A stretch of DNA of 6,037 nucleotides from NCBI GenBank assembly GCA_947175465.1, contig CAMWMY010000084.1, positions 1 through 6,037 on the forward strand. The letters run 5' to 3'. Made by a program: the position numbers and the translations under genes. Below, in pieces: positions 5,904 through 6,037 of the stretch. The first letter of the stretch is position 1, and each line of letters begins with the position of its first letter. The notes under the pieces were generated by a model. That model did not search any database. It was not told where the DNA came from and was given only the letters and a program-made list of their open reading frames with translations. The stretch comes from an uncultured Erysipelotrichaceae bacterium. GTDB taxonomy: Bacteria > Bacillota_I > Bacilli_A > Erysipelotrichales > Erysipelotrichaceae.

Positions 5904-5911
5904 ATCACCTC
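5904..5911 (-). promoter_or_regulatory. ribosome binding site fixing the GTG start of yceD
   Basis: The minus strand reads GAGGTGAT, matching eight bases of the anti-Shine-Dalgarno, 5 nt before the GTG at 5896-5898. A nearby ATG (5891-5893) is out of frame and would encode no long protein. The long match probably offsets the weaker GTG start. Confidence 0.75.
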
Positions 5912-5927
5912 GTTGCTCAACGTATCC

Positions 5928-5956
5928 ATTATACACAAGCACTATAAAATAGTCAA
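5928..5956 (-). promoter_or_regulatory. Strong sigma-A promoter of yceD-rpmF
   Basis: The minus strand has -35 TTGACT (5951-5956, 5 of 6), a 17-bp spacer (5934-5950) and a perfect -10 TATAAT (5928-5933). Transcription should start near 5921, giving a very short leader of about 23 nt made almost only of the ribosome binding site. Such a promoter fits a constitutively and strongly expressed ribosomal protein unit. Confidence 0.85.
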
Positions 5957-6037
5957 CATGAATAATGATATAATATTATTTCCTATGAATCGAAAATGAT
6001 AATGTCTTAATGTAACGAAATTGATTTTGTCCCAAAA
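5957..6037. other. Non-coding right edge with a possible divergent promoter
   Basis: No gene is visible in these 81 AT-rich bases. On the plus strand TGATATAAT (5966-5974) is a perfect extended -10, without a recognisable -35 at 16-18 bp. It would start transcription near 5981, away from yceD. The ATG codons that follow on the plus strand all run into stops within a few codons, so any gene it serves would begin beyond the window. In B. subtilis the gene next to ylbN (yceD) is ylbM; whether that holds here cannot be seen. Confidence 0.35.

Noticed and set aside
5911..5920. GTTGAGCAAC palindrome in the yceD leader as an operator
   Set aside because: The arms are 4 bp with a 2-nt centre, too short to support an operator or a hairpin without comparative data.
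5991..6012. Half of a Fur-box-like motif (AATGATAATG)
   Set aside because: The second half does not match the inverted repeat required, and the genes nearby have no link to iron.

Overview
The window is a low-G+C stretch of housekeeping DNA from a member of the Bacillota, read entirely on the minus strand. The gene order rimP-nusA-ylxR-ylxQ-infB-rbfA, the Gram-positive type Shine-Dalgarno sequences (AGGAGG, AGGTGAT), an IF2 with a very short N-terminus and a NusA with a long acidic tail together suggest an Erysipelotrichia-like lineage, close to the Mollicutes. This placement is an inference from protein character, not a database match. TGG encodes tryptophan and none of the genes needs TGA as a sense codon, so the standard bacterial code fits and the mycoplasma code is not indicated.

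Read in the direction of transcription, from right to left, there are two transcription units. Unit 1 (about 5921 to 5153) starts at a near-consensus sigma-A promoter (5928-5956). It carries yceD (DUF177) and rpmF (ribosomal protein bL32) and ends in an intrinsic terminator whose stem includes the rpmF stop codon. Unit 2 (about 5112 to 53) starts at an extended -10 promoter just beyond that terminator. It has a leader of about 59 nt with a strong hairpin and a possible 11-codon leader ORF, then rimP, nusA, ylxR/rnpM, ylxQ, infB and rbfA. Gaps within the unit are 8 to 18 nt, with one 8-nt overlap, and a GAGA-tetraloop terminator lies about 90 nt beyond rbfA. Bases 1-52 and 5957-6037 hold no recognisable gene.

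The genes share one theme, making and starting the ribosome and linking it to transcription. RimP and RbfA mature the 30S subunit, IF2 starts translation, NusA controls pausing and termination, YlxR/RnpM and YlxQ are small RNA-binding proteins, bL32 is a 50S protein and the YceD family is linked to 23S rRNA accumulation.

I found no mobile element, CRISPR array, phage gene, tRNA or defence system. The points worth a second look are the compact rimP leader (hairpin, alternative pairing with the Shine-Dalgarno, and a small ORF that abuts the rimP start), the roughly 190-residue acidic NusA tail, and a bL32 whose second zinc pair is CxC instead of CxxC.
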